Made by a program: the position numbers and the translations under genes | The notes under the pieces: model-generated | What the model was told of the DNA's origin: nothing | Databases searched by the model: none | What the model saw: only the letters and a program-made list of their open reading frames with translations | Shown here: piece after piece, positions 15,134 to 25,164 of the stretch | How positions within the stretch are numbered: position 1 is the first letter of the stretch | Layout of the letters: every line of letters starts with the position of its first letter | DNA from: Gemmataceae bacterium | GTDB taxonomy: Bacteria > Planctomycetota > Planctomycetia > Gemmatales > Gemmataceae | Direction of reading: 5' to 3' | Assembly: GCA_019636445.1 (NCBI GenBank) | Contig: JAHBXO010000035.1 | Span: 1-55,952 of the forward strand | DNA: 55,952 nucleotides

Positions 15134-17161
15134 ATGGCGGGGGTGGTCCGGACGTTCCTCGCGACCAAGGGGCCGTACCGCGACGAGAACGGCGAGGTGG
15201 TGGGCGTAATCGGCATCTCCCGCGACATTACCGACCGGAAGCAGGCGGAGGAGACGCTGCGGCTCCGGAACCGGGCCATCCAGGCGGTCTCACAGGGCAT
15301 CCTGATCACCGACCCGAACCAACCGGACAACCCGATCATATTCGCCAATTCCGGATGCGAGCGGATCACGGGGTACACGGCGGCCGAGTACATAGGCCGC
15401 AATTGCCGCTTCCTTCAGGGAAAGGACACGGACCCGGCCGCAGTCGCACGGATGCGGGAGGCGATCAAGACCGGGCAGCCGTGCCAGGTCGAGATCCTGA
15501 ATTACCGCAAGAATGGCAGGCCGTTTTGGAACGAGCTATCAATCACACCAGTCCTCGATCCAACTGGCCGGCTCACCCACTTCGTCGGGGTCCAGACGGA
15601 CGTGACCGAACGGAAGGAGGCCGAGGATGCATTACGAGCTGGCGAAGAGCGCTACCGCCGCTTGCTGGACAGCATCCCCGACCCGCTGTTCGTATACGAC
15701 CGCGAGACGCTCCGATACCTGGCTGCCAACAACGCCGCTGTCGCGTCGTACGGATACAGCCGGGAAGAGCTGTATGAAATGACAATCGCGGACATCCGGC
15801 CCCCGGAAGACGTTTCCCGCCTCCTGGCGATATTGGATCAGTCACCGGGAGGGTTGGAATTCCGTGGGGAGTGGCGGCATCGCCGTAAGGACGGGTCGGT
15901 GTTCGATGTCGAGATCACCGCCCACGACATCGAACTCGACGGGCGCCCCGCATGTATTGTCACGGCACGCGACCTGACAGACCGGAAGCGGGCGGAAGAG
16001 GAACTGCGGGCAAGTGAAGAGCGGTTCCGGCAGAGCCAGAAGATGGAGGCGGTGGGTCGACTCGCGGGCGGTGTGGCGCACGACTTCAACAATCTCCTAA
16101 CGATTATCAACGGATACGGCGAACTGGTTCTGGGTGGGCTGCAGCCCAACGACCCCAATCGGGAACTGATCCGGGAAATGGTGACCGCCGGGGAACGGGC
16201 CGCCGGTTTGACCCGTCAACTGCTGGCATTCAGCCGAAAGTCCATCATCGAACCGAAACTGCTGGACCTGAAGGTCGTGGTGACTGACGTCGAGCGGATG
16301 CTCCGGCGGGTCGTCGGCGAGGACATCCAGTTGGCGGTCGCGGCCGACCCGGAGATCGGTACGGTGCGTGCCGATCAGGGCCATGTCGAGCAAGTTTTAC
16401 TGAACCTCGTTGTCAATGCCCGGGACGCGATGCCGACCGGTGGGAAGCTGACGATCGAGGTGCGCAATGTCGAATTGGACGAGACGTACACCCGGGATCA
16501 CCCGGATGCCCGGCCCGGGCCGTACGTGGTGCTCGCGGTCGCCGATACGGGCTGCGGGATGGACGCGGCGACGGTCTCCCGAATCTTCGAACCCTTCTTC
16601 TCAACAAAGGGAGAGCACGGTACCGGACTGGGACTGGCCACGGTCCACGGCATCGTCAAGCAGAGCGGGGGCCACGTGGCCGTATACAGTGAATTGGGGC
16701 GCGGGACCACATTCAAAGTCTATCTGCCGCAAGCCGAGAACCTCACGCCTGCACGCGGGTCGCGCCTGACCCGATCCCCGTTGGCGCGGGGCGGCGAGAC
16801 GATCCTCCTGGTGGAGGACGAGGACGGGGTCCGGGCGCTCACCCGTCACGTCCTGCGGAACTGCGGGTACACCGTCTTGGAGGCTCAGGAAGGGGCCGAG
16901 GCGCTGCGGCTGATCAGCGAGCACCTGGGCCGGATCGACCTGCTGGTGACGGACGTGGTCATGCCGCGGATGGGCGGCCGCGAGGTGGCGCAACGGGTGA
17001 CCGAGCTGCACCCCGGAGTCAAGGTGCTCTTCCTTTCGGGGTACACCGACGACGCCATCGTGCGACATGGCATCCTCGAAGCCGAAGTCTCCTTCCTCCA
17101 GAAGCCGTTCACCCCGGCATCCTTGGCCGCAAAAATCCGAGAGGTGTTGGACGCCCAGTAA
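15134..17161 (+). CDS. Hybrid PAS sensor histidine kinase, N-terminally truncated
   Basis: About 675 residues from ATG 15134. It begins inside the end of a PAS/PAC domain (RTFLATKGPYRDENG ... GISRDITDRK), so at least half a PAS domain and anything before it are missing; in-frame PAS-like residues extend a little upstream to ~15076. Then come a LOV-like PAS with the GRNCRFLQG cysteine motif, another PAS (~168-290), a dimerisation/phosphoacceptor domain with AHDFNN (His ~316), an ATPase domain with N, G1 (ADTGCGM) and G2 (GTGLGL) boxes, and a C-terminal receiver with phosphoacceptor Asp ~607 (LVTDVVMP). There is no transmembrane segment, so it is cytoplasmic. The NCRFLQG motif is the flavin-binding cysteine of LOV domains, so blue-light sensing is possible. 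The truncation beside the IS suggests damage, though all catalytic parts remain. Confidence 0.85.
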   Translation: MAGVVRTFLATKGPYRDENGEVVGVIGISRDITDRKQAEETLRLRNRAIQAVSQGILITDPNQPDNPIIFANSGCERITGYTAAEYIGRNCRFLQGKDTDPAAVARMREAIKTGQPCQVEILNYRKNGRPFWNELSITPVLDPTGRLTHFVGVQTDVTERKEAEDALRAGEERYRRLLDSIPDPLFVYDRETLRYLAANNAAVASYGYSREELYEMTIADIRPPEDVSRLLAILDQSPGGLEFRGEWRHRRKDGSVFDVEITAHDIELDGRPACIVTARDLTDRKRAEEELRASEERFRQSQKMEAVGRLAGGVAHDFNNLLTIINGYGELVLGGLQPNDPNRELIREMVTAGERAAGLTRQLLAFSRKSIIEPKLLDLKVVVTDVERMLRRVVGEDIQLAVAADPEIGTVRADQGHVEQVLLNLVVNARDAMPTGGKLTIEVRNVELDETYTRDHPDARPGPYVVLAVADTGCGMDAATVSRIFEPFFSTKGEHGTGLGLATVHGIVKQSGGHVAVYSELGRGTTFKVYLPQAENLTPARGSRLTRSPLARGGETILLVEDEDGVRALTRHVLRNCGYTVLEAQEGAEALRLISEHLGRIDLLVTDVVMPRMGGREVAQRVTELHPGVKVLFLSGYTDDAIVRHGILEAEVSFLQKPFTPASLAAKIREVLDAQ

Positions 17162-17193
17162 CGACGGCCTGCTCGTTGTTTCTCTTGGCTCAG

Positions 17194-17252
17194 AACTCAT
17201 CCCTCAGAACTCAATATTCAATTTTTGAGCGTTGAGTTCTGAGGATGGAGTT
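17194..17252. terminator. 21-bp imperfect hairpin between convergent genes
   Basis: Two arms of about 21 bases (17194-17214 and 17232-17252), complementary except for a single-base offset, enclose an AT-rich 17-base loop. It lies between the kinase and the convergent giant gene and could end both transcripts. The left arm also contains CTCAGAACTC-type sequence duplicated just upstream. Confidence 0.6.
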
Positions 17253-17340
17253 CACGAATCGATCAACGGGACAATAAACCGGCAAAGTATTCCTCGAAAC
17301 CGTAGGAGATTGCCCTTAGACTTTTGGATCCGGTAATAAC

Positions 17341-20300
17341 TCAATCGCCGGCACCGACGTAGACCCCGCCGATGAACGTATCTTCGAAGGAATAGAACGA
17401 TTCGAGGATCGTATTGGTAAAGGGCTTCCAGATGCGGTGGGCGGGGCCGCCGCCGAAGCCGGTGCCGGTAAGGATGTCGGTTCGCCCGTCGCCGTCATAG
17501 TCGAACGCCGCGACGCGGACCCCGCCCGTGTAGCTTTCTTCGTAGGCCTGGAACTCGGTCACTTGTTTGCCGCTCACCGCGTCGAACGCCCGCACGATCG
17601 GCAGGCTGCCCGGCCCGGCCGCGACGATGATCTCCGCGCGGCCGTCCCCCTCCACGTCGCCGGCCGCCACGAAGACGCCACCCGTGTTCGTGGTATCGAA
17701 GACGACCTGGTCGAAGATCGTGCGGCCGTTCTTCACGTCGATGGCGCGAACGCGGTTGCCGCCCGGCCCGGAACTCACCACCACGTCGGCGAAGCCGTCG
17801 CCGTTCACGTCGTTGAGCGCCACGCGCGTGCCGTTGCGCAGCTCCGGGTCGAAGACGAAGTCGTCGAAGATCGTCTTTTGCGTCTTTCCGTCAACCACCT
17901 TTACGCGCGGTCCGCCGCCCACGTCCGGCGCGGTCGCGATGTCGTCCGCCCCGTCGTCGTTCACGTCGCCGACCGCGAGGAACATGCCTCCGCGGTAGGT
18001 TTCTTCGTAGACGAAGAAGTCGGCGAGCACCGCCTGCGTCTCGCTGTCGATCACGCGGACGCGCGGCCCGCCACCGATGCCCGTCGCCGTGATGACGTCC
18101 GCCGAACCGTCCCCCTGCGTGTCGCCGACCGCGACGCGGACGCCGCCCCGGTAGGTCTCCTCGTAGGCGAAGAAGTCGACAACGCGCGTCTGAGTCTTCG
18201 CGTCGAAGATCGCGACGCGCGGGCCTCCACCGGCATCGGCGGCGATCACGAAGATCTCGCTGTTTTGCACGCGGATCGATGCCGTCTTCGTCGTGGAACC
18301 GCCGTCGCCGTCCGTTACCGTCAGCGACACGGAATGCGTGCCGGTGATTGGCGAGGTGTACTCGAGGTTCTGCGTCGACGCCGTGAAAACCGCCTTGCCG
18401 TCCGGGTCGCGAACCGTCCAGGCGTACGTCAGCTTGTCGAGCACACCGGGATCGCTCACGTCGCTGGTGACCACGAATCGCACATCCTTCGTCACCTTCT
18501 GCGGGGTGGCGATCGTCACGCTCGGTGCGACGTTCTGCACCACGGCGACCGTTGGTTCGACCGTGAACAGGCCCGCGTCGTCGGTCACCGTCACCGTCAC
18601 CGGATAGCCGGCGCCGGTGCTGTTCTGGGCGTAGGTGTGCGTGAGGAAGTTCCCGCCGACATTTCGCAGATTGAAGAACGTGACGCCCGGGAGTAGGTCG
18701 AACGAAACCGGTGCCGAGCCATCGCCCCAGTTGATCGCGACCGTGTGCGGGTCGAACTGCCCGGGGTCGGTGAACGAACCGGTGAGCGCGAGGACCGAGC
18801 CTTCCGCCAGCGGCGTCGGATCGATCGAGTAGATCAGATTCGTCGGCGCGACGTTGACGGCCTTCACGGTGAACGTCGCCGTCGACGTGCCGCCGTCCTT
18901 GTCCGTCAGCGAAACGGTCACGCCGTAGTCGCCGTTCTTCGCGTAGGTGTGGGCTTCACCGAACTTCCCGAGCGAAGGCGAATCCGGCCCGCCGACCTGG
19001 AAGACCGACGCCTTACCGCCGGAACTGGTACCGTCGCCCCAGTTCACGGAATAGGTGAAGGTCTCGCCGAGTCCGAAGCCCGGGTCGGAGAAGTTCGCGA
19101 GCGTTGGAAGCGAAAGCTGTGCGCCTTCCGACACCGTCACGACCGCCGGCACCGCCAGCGTCAGCGTCGGAGCGACGTTCGTCACCTGAATGCTGAAAGT
19201 CCCCGTTGATGTGCCGCCATTGCTGTCCGCGATCGTGACCGACACGGTGTACAAGCCGTTATCGGCGTAGGCGTGCGACGAACCGAACGAACCCGTCGTC
19301 GGCACGCCGATCGATCCGAGCGCGTCGACCGTCGCCGCCCCCTTCGACACCGCGCCATCCCCCCACGCGATCGTGTACGAGTAGGTTTCGCTCAAGCTGA
19401 ATCCGGGGTCGGTGAACGTCCCGACGGTGGCGATGGATACTGTCGCGCCCTCCGTCGCCACGAGGTTGCCGGTGGCGAGCGCCAGAGTCGGCGCGACGTT
19501 CGTGACGGTGATCGGGAGGGTCTTCTCGTCGAAGCCGCCGTTGTCGTCGGTGACCCGGACCGTGACGTTGAAGGTGCCGACGCGATCGTACGTGTGACCT
19601 TGCCCGAAGGTCCCCAGCGTCGGAACGCCGGGCGAGCCGATCTGCGTGAGGGTCACCGTGCCCGTTTCGGGTGTGGTTCCGTCGCCCCAGTTCACGGTGT
19701 AGGTGAACGATTCCTCGCTCGCACCGTTCGGATTCAGATCGTTCGCGAAGCCGGCGTCCTGGAGCGTGCCAAGCGTCGGGAGGATGAAGGTCTGGCCTTC
19801 GGCGAACGTCTGCGGGCCGACGACGGAGAGCGTCGGTGCGGCGTTCAGCACCGTCACGGTCAACGACTTCGTGGTCGATCCGCCGTCGTCGTCGGTGAGC
19901 GTGACGGTCACGGTATAGACGCCGTCGTCGGCGTAGACGTGGCTGGCGGCAACGCTGCCGACCGTCGGACTGCCGGGGAAGCCATTCTGCGAGACGGTGG
20001 CGGAGCCGGACGAATTCGCCGAGCCGTCGCCCCAGTTGACGATGTACGAGAACGTCTCCGCCGTCGACGGTACGCCGGCGAGGTTGCTGAACCCGGTGTC
20101 CGAAAAGGTGGCGATCGGAGCGAGGTTCAATGGCGAACCTTCCACGACCGACTGCGCGGCCGCGACGTTCAAGACCGGATCGGCATTCGACACGGTCACG
20201 GTGAAGCTGATGACGTTCGACAGGCCGGTGTCATCGTCCAACACGGTGGCGGACACGGTATAGGAGCCATTGTCCGCATACGTGTGGCTGCCGCCGAACG

Positions 20301-23300
20301 AGCCGGTGCTGGCCGTGCCGACGCCGCCGTTCTGGAAGTTGACGACCGATTTCGTCTCCGTCGCGCCGTCGCCCCAGTTGATCGTATAGGTGTACCGTTC
20401 GACCGTGCCGCCGGTCTGGTTCGGATTCAGCGGGTTATCGAAGCCGGGATCGACGAAGCTGCCGATGGTGGAAATCGCGACGAGTCCGCCCTCAACCGCC
20501 ACCTGGTCCGCTGCGACTTTCGAGAGCACCGGAGCCGCGTTGTCGACGGTGACGGTGAACGACTTGCTGACGGCTGCGCCGTCGTCATCGGTCAACGTCA
20601 CCGATACGGTATAAACGCCGTTCTCGGCGAAAGTGTGGGCAGCGTTCAGGAAACCCGCCGTCGGCGTGCCGGGCGAACCTTGGGTGATGTTCGCCAAGGG
20701 TACGATGCCCGCGTCAGCCGTCGTGCCATCGCCCCAGTTGATCGCTAACGTGAACGACTCCCGCGAACCGTTCGGCTGCGCGTTGGGGTTCGCCGGGTTG
20801 TCGAAGCCCGGGTCGGTCCACGTCGCGATGTTCGCGAGACTCAGGAGCGAACCTTCCACCTTCGTCTGATTCCCGACGACCGTCAGATTCGGCGCGGCAT
20901 TGCCAACAACCACCTGGAAACTCTTCGTGGTCGCACCGCCGTTGTCGTCGGTAATGGTAACGGACACCGTGTAGAGACCATTATCCGCATAGGTGTGCGA
21001 GCCGTTCAGGAAGCCGGTCGTTGGCACGCCGACGCCGCCGACCGTTACGTTTCCGGTCGGCACGGAACCGGTTTCGACAGTCGTACCGTCGCCCCAGTTC
21101 ACCGAGTAGGTGAAGTTCTCGACCGTGCCCTTGCTTGCATTGTCGAAGCCGGGGTCGCTGAAAGTCGCGAGGTTCGGCACGGTCAGCAGGCCGCCTTCGA
21201 TGACCGACTGGTTGCCTGCGACCGCCACGCTTGGCGCGACGTTCGTCACAACGACTTGGAAGTTCTTCGCCGTCGCGCCGCCATTGTCGTCGGTGATGGT
21301 GACGGTAACGGTGTACATCCCGTCGTCGGCATAGGTGTGAGCGGAGTCGAAGCTGCCGGTGGTGGGCGTGCCGACGGTGCCGGCGATCACGTTCGTCACG
21401 CTGCCGGTCGTGGGCGCGGTGCCGTCGCCCCAGTTCACCGAGTAGGTGAAGCTTTCGACCGTGCCCTTGTTCGCGTTGTCGAAGCCGGGATCACTGAACG
21501 ATCCAATACCAGAAATGCTGAGTTTCGAGCCTTCCGCAATGGTCTGATTGGCGGCAACCGCCACGGTCGGGGCGACGTTCGTCACGGTGACGGTGAAGGA
21601 TTGCGTCGTCGTTCCGCCATCGTCGTCGTTGATCCGGAGCGTGACGGTGTAGACGCCGTCGTCGGCGAAGGTATGCGACGCGTTCAGGCTGCCGCTCGAG
21701 GGCGTGCCGATGGAGCCGGTCGTGAAGTTCGTAATGGAGCCGGTGTCGGCGGTCGTGCCGTCGCCCCAGTTGATCGAGAAGGTGAAGCGCTCCGTCGACG
21801 CTCCGCCTGGCCGGTTCGGGTTGTCGAAGCCGGCATCCGTGAACGTGGCGACGTTCGGAATCGATAGCGTCGCGCCTTCCGCGATCGTCTGGCCGCCGAC
21901 AACCGACACGACGGGCGCGGCGTTGTCCACCAGGACGAGGAACGTCTTCGAATCGGCGGCGCCGTCGTCATCGGTGACGGTGACGGTGACGGTATAGACG
22001 CCGTTGTCGGCATAAGTGTGTGAAACGTTTTGGACTTGTCCGGTGGTCGCGACCCCGGCCGCTCCGGACGTGAATGCCGTCACCGGTCCACCGTCGTTCG
22101 TCGTGCCGTCGCCCCAGTTGATGGAATAGCTGAACGATTCGAAGCTGCCGCCGGTTTGGTTCGGATTCGCAGGGTTGTGGAAGCCGGGGTCGGAGAACGA
22201 AATCAGGTTCGAAATCGATAGCAGTCCGCCTTCGCTCGCCGTCCGGTTCGGCGAGATCGAACTGATTGTCGGCGAGACGTTGTTCACCGTGACGGTGAAG
22301 GTGTTGCTGGCGATACCGCCATTATCGTCGGTGACGACGACGGTGACGGTGTAGACGCCATTGTCGGCGAAGGTATGCGACACATTCTCGACGGCACCCG
22401 TCGTCGCCGTGCCGGCACTACCCGACACGCGGCTCGTGACGGTACCGGAATCGAGGCTGGTGCCATCACCCCAGTTGATCGTGTAGCTGAAGGTTTCGCT
22501 AGTGCCGAGGGTCGAGTTGTCGAATCCAGGATCGCTCACCGTCGCGGCGGTCGCCAGCGAGAGCAGGTTCCCTTCGTTGACAATTTGGTTCGTAATCGGG
22601 GTGACGGTCGGGTTGAGATTCGAGACGGCCACGGTGAAGGATTGCTGTGTGGAGCCGCCGTTGTCGTCGAATATCGTGACGACGACGGTATAGCTGCCGT
22701 CGTCCGCAAAGGTGTGCGTAATGTTCTCAATGGCACCGGTTGTCAGCTTGCCGGCCGAGCCGTGCGTAACATTGGTGACGGAGCCGGTATCGACGGATGT
22801 GCCGTCGCCCCAGTTGATCGTGTAAGTGAACGTTTCCTGGCTGCCGTTCGGTGGCGAGAGCGGGTTGCTCGGGTTCGAAAAGCCGCGATCGGTAAACGTG
22901 ACGAGCGTAGGGATCGAGAGGACCGTGCCTTCCCCGATGGAGCGGTTGACGACCGGGGACGTAACGACGGGGGCTTCGTTCCCGACGACGACCTGGAAGG
23001 TTCGGACGATCGACACGGCACCATCGTCATCGGACACGGTCACGGAGGCGGTGTAGACGCCATCGTCGGCGTAAACGTGGCTCGCGCCGAACTGGCCGGC
23101 GGTGGCGACGCCGGGGCTGCCTTCTTGAGTGATCGTCGGCGAGCCGACGGTCGAGGAAGTACCGTCGCCCCAGTTCACGGCGAAGGTAAACGTTTCGTTG
23201 GTTCCACCGGGTTGGTTGATCGGGTTATTGACATTGGCAAAGCCCGGATCGACGAACGTCGCGATGTTGTTGATCGTGAGCGACTGGCCTTCCGTGGCGA

Positions 23301-24981
23301 GCCGCGGCGTTGCCAGGGACGGGTCGAGCGTTACGACGGGCGCGACGTTCGTCACGGTTACGAGGAAGGACTTGCTGACGGCCGGTCCAACGTCGTCGAG
23401 TATGGAAACGGTGACGGTATACGTGCCGTTGTCGGCGTACGTGTGGCTGCCGCCAATCGTGCCGGGGTGGCCCGGAAGCGACTTCGAATCCGACGAACCG
23501 TCACCCCAGTTGATCGTCCAGGATTGGATTTCGTCGGCGTTTGTGCCCGCGTCCCCGTAGGTAGCGATGGTCGGCAACACAAGGGAAGCCCCTTCCGCCA
23601 CGGTCGGCGAGCCGAGCGCGCCGTTGAGCACGAGCGACGGGAGCACGTTGTTCACCGTGACGGCGAGCGTCGCCTGCCCGGTTGCGTTGTCCTTGTCCTT
23701 CACGTACACCGTCACGGTGTACGTGCCTTGATCGGCATAGAGGTGGCTCAGGTTGAAGTTCGCACCAGCGAGCGCCAGCGGCTGTTTCGCGCTGCCGTCA
23801 CCGTAATCCACCTCGGCCACCCACGTCGCATCGAGCGTGCCGGGATCGGCGAATGAGCCGGCGCGGCTGAACGTACCGCCCTCGTTGATGGTCGCATCGC
23901 CTCCGATCGAGATCGTCGGTGTGACGTTCATCACCTGGATCGAAGCCGTGACAAGCGACGATTCTCCCTGGCTGTCCTTTACCGTCGCGGTGATCGTGTA
24001 GCTCGTCTTCCCGGACGGGTTGTCCATGTACTGGTGCGACACGCCGGAGAAGGCGTATGTCCCCTTGGCCGGGTTCAACGTCGTGTTTGGGCTGCCGTCG
24101 CCCCAATCGATGGTCACGGTGTGAGTATCGATGACATTCGGATCGGTAAAGCTGCCGGAGAGCAGGACCGAGCCGTTCTCGTTGATCTGCGGTGCGGACA
24201 GGCCGAGGAGGAGGTTCTGAGGCGCGGTGTTGTTCCACGAGAGAGTGATGTCCTTACCGCTTTGGACGTTCGCGTTCAGCGCGTTGTGCGAGACCTGCGT
24301 GAAGAGCGCCGCCGGCTGGGAAGCAGTGCTCTTCTCCTTCACGCCAACGGTCGCGGACTGACCGTTCGCGGTGGACGCGGAGCCGGTGTCGACGTCGAGG
24401 TAGTTGAAGCGGATGGCACCCGGCGTGATGCCGCTGTTCAATGAGAGAATCGCTTGGAACGTCACGTCTTCGCCGGGGTTGCTGTCCTCCATTCGGTCCC
24501 ACTGGACGATCAGCTTGTTCGCCGCGCCGTCGAGCTTTGCCACCACGCCCTTCGAGCTGAAACTGGTGGTGCTGAACCAGGAGTCCCAGAGCGGGGCGAT
24601 GGCCGGCTGGGTGAGGCTGAGCGTGGTCCCGAGGTTGGCGTTGCCGGCGAGGTTGTTCGGGCCGGTAAAGGTGATGAGGCCGTTGTACGACACGTTCACC
24701 GTGTCGTACTCCGTGCCGTAGAAGTTGAAGCGGTTGGCACCGAGGGCGATGGAACCGGTCGGGTTCGACTGGCTCGGCGCGAGCACGACGGTCGCACCGG
24801 AGGCGAGGTTCCCGGCGGCATCGGTCAGGTCGAGCGTGGCATCGGCGACGCCGCCGGTGAAGGCGTAGGACGGGTTCTCACGCGCTTCGAGCGCGACGAG
24901 CGAAAGTGGCAGGCGGCGGTAGCGGGATTCGGTGCGGGCGCGCGGGTTCGACGCCGACATGCGGCGAAAAGCCTTCAACAT
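17341..24981 (-). CDS. Giant PKD-repeat surface protein with C-terminal FG-GAP repeats
   Basis: A 2546-residue protein from ATG 24981 (MLKAFRRM), with GGAGA ~10 bases upstream; a longer frame lacks support. The arginine-rich N-terminus ends in LVALEARENPS, a planctomycete LExR-type motif shared with two other proteins here. A ~150-residue beta-rich domain follows, then about 17 PKD/Ig-like units, each with a WGDGT/S-type core, a HTYADNG-like strand and a NVAP linker, plus one degenerate unit. The last ~300 residues are six FG-GAP/VCBS repeats with Ca-binding loops such as DVNGDGFAD and DYDGDGRTD. The protein is predicted to be extracellular, with roles in adhesion or polymer binding known for such repeats; no enzyme domain is seen. 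It lies downstream of the giant beta-repeat gene on the same strand, 183 bases apart. Confidence 0.9.
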   Translation of the reverse strand: MLKAFRRMSASNPRARTESRYRRLPLSLVALEARENPSYAFTGGVADATLDLTDAAGNLASGATVVLAPSQSNPTGSIALGANRFNFYGTEYDTVNVSYNGLITFTGPNNLAGNANLGTTLSLTQPAIAPLWDSWFSTTSFSSKGVVAKLDGAANKLIVQWDRMEDSNPGEDVTFQAILSLNSGITPGAIRFNYLDVDTGSASTANGQSATVGVKEKSTASQPAALFTQVSHNALNANVQSGKDITLSWNNTAPQNLLLGLSAPQINENGSVLLSGSFTDPNVIDTHTVTIDWGDGSPNTTLNPAKGTYAFSGVSHQYMDNPSGKTSYTITATVKDSQGESSLVTASIQVMNVTPTISIGGDATINEGGTFSRAGSFADPGTLDATWVAEVDYGDGSAKQPLALAGANFNLSHLYADQGTYTVTVYVKDKDNATGQATLAVTVNNVLPSLVLNGALGSPTVAEGASLVLPTIATYGDAGTNADEIQSWTINWGDGSSDSKSLPGHPGTIGGSHTYADNGTYTVTVSILDDVGPAVSKSFLVTVTNVAPVVTLDPSLATPRLATEGQSLTINNIATFVDPGFANVNNPINQPGGTNETFTFAVNWGDGTSSTVGSPTITQEGSPGVATAGQFGASHVYADDGVYTASVTVSDDDGAVSIVRTFQVVVGNEAPVVTSPVVNRSIGEGTVLSIPTLVTFTDRGFSNPSNPLSPPNGSQETFTYTINWGDGTSVDTGSVTNVTHGSAGKLTTGAIENITHTFADDGSYTVVVTIFDDNGGSTQQSFTVAVSNLNPTVTPITNQIVNEGNLLSLATAATVSDPGFDNSTLGTSETFSYTINWGDGTSLDSGTVTSRVSGSAGTATTGAVENVSHTFADNGVYTVTVVVTDDNGGIASNTFTVTVNNVSPTISSISPNRTASEGGLLSISNLISFSDPGFHNPANPNQTGGSFESFSYSINWGDGTTNDGGPVTAFTSGAAGVATTGQVQNVSHTYADNGVYTVTVTVTDDDGAADSKTFLVLVDNAAPVVSVVGGQTIAEGATLSIPNVATFTDAGFDNPNRPGGASTERFTFSINWGDGTTADTGSITNFTTGSIGTPSSGSLNASHTFADDGVYTVTLRINDDDGGTTTQSFTVTVTNVAPTVAVAANQTIAEGSKLSISGIGSFSDPGFDNANKGTVESFTYSVNWGDGTAPTTGSVTNVIAGTVGTPTTGSFDSAHTYADDGMYTVTVTITDDNGGATAKNFQVVVTNVAPSVAVAGNQSVIEGGLLTVPNLATFSDPGFDNASKGTVENFTYSVNWGDGTTVETGSVPTGNVTVGGVGVPTTGFLNGSHTYADNGLYTVSVTITDDNGGATTKSFQVVVGNAAPNLTVVGNQTKVEGSLLSLANIATWTDPGFDNPANPNAQPNGSRESFTLAINWGDGTTADAGIVPLANITQGSPGTPTAGFLNAAHTFAENGVYTVSVTLTDDDGAAVSKSFTVTVDNAAPVLSKVAADQVAVEGGLVAISTIGSFVDPGFDNPLNPNQTGGTVERYTYTINWGDGATETKSVVNFQNGGVGTASTGSFGGSHTYADNGSYTVSATVLDDDTGLSNVISFTVTVSNADPVLNVAAAQSVVEGSPLNLAPIATFSDTGFSNLAGVPSTAETFSYIVNWGDGSANSSGSATVSQNGFPGSPTVGSVAASHVYADDGVYTVTVTLTDDDGGSTTKSLTVTVLNAAPTLSVVGPQTFAEGQTFILPTLGTLQDAGFANDLNPNGASEESFTYTVNWGDGTTPETGTVTLTQIGSPGVPTLGTFGQGHTYDRVGTFNVTVRVTDDNGGFDEKTLPITVTNVAPTLALATGNLVATEGATVSIATVGTFTDPGFSLSETYSYTIAWGDGAVSKGAATVDALGSIGVPTTGSFGSSHAYADNGLYTVSVTIADSNGGTSTGTFSIQVTNVAPTLTLAVPAVVTVSEGAQLSLPTLANFSDPGFGLGETFTYSVNWGDGTSSGGKASVFQVGGPDSPSLGKFGEAHTYAKNGDYGVTVSLTDKDGGTSTATFTVKAVNVAPTNLIYSIDPTPLAEGSVLALTGSFTDPGQFDPHTVAINWGDGSAPVSFDLLPGVTFFNLRNVGGNFLTHTYAQNSTGAGYPVTVTVTDDAGLFTVEPTVAVVQNVAPSVTIATPQKVTKDVRFVVTSDVSDPGVLDKLTYAWTVRDPDGKAVFTASTQNLEYTSPITGTHSVSLTVTDGDGGSTTKTASIRVQNSEIFVIAADAGGGPRVAIFDAKTQTRVVDFFAYEETYRGGVRVAVGDTQGDGSADVITATGIGGGPRVRVIDSETQAVLADFFVYEETYRGGMFLAVGDVNDDGADDIATAPDVGGGPRVKVVDGKTQKTIFDDFVFDPELRNGTRVALNDVNGDGFADVVVSSGPGGNRVRAIDVKNGRTIFDQVVFDTTNTGGVFVAAGDVEGDGRAEIIVAAGPGSLPIVRAFDAVSGKQVTEFQAYEESYTGGVRVAAFDYDGDGRTDILTGTGFGGGPAHRIWKPFTNTILESFYSFEDTFIGGVYVGAGD
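18270..24240 (-). repeat. Array of ~17 PKD-coding units
   Basis: Coding repeats of roughly 290-360 bases, each carrying a WGDG motif (YGDG once). The central units are most alike and share a TVTVTDDDG ... ESFTY.INWGDGT framework, which indicates recent expansion there; the outer units are more diverged. Confidence 0.85.
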
Positions 24982-25110
24982 AAAGCGGATTCTCCGACGA
25001 TTCGTCGAGAAGAGACTTCCCGAAGGTATCGGCCGCACTCGCGAAGGGGGATGCGAGCGGACCGGGGCGATGTCCACATCACGGATGGAGCGTCATCCGC
25101 GATGCCGGGT

Positions 25111-25128
25111 GTGTTCACGGGGGAACAC
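25111..25128 (-). terminator. Short hairpin downstream of giant beta-repeat gene
   Basis: GTGTTC and GAACAC arms with a 6-base loop, followed by another small inverted repeat (CGGATG/CATCCG, 25082-25099). They lie just after the 25165 stop on the minus strand. A weak terminator candidate. Confidence 0.35.
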
Positions 25129-25164
25129 GCTAACTCTTTAGAACACGTTTTCGCCCGATTGAGG

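Noticed and set aside
19273..23856. Long plus-strand frames (490-493 codons) opposite the PKD gene
   Set aside because: They mirror the PKD repeat and contain no recognisable domain.
18270..24240. Regular repeats considered as a CRISPR array
   Set aside because: The units are ~300 bases, in-frame protein-coding PKD repeats with no short unique spacers and no cas genes nearby.
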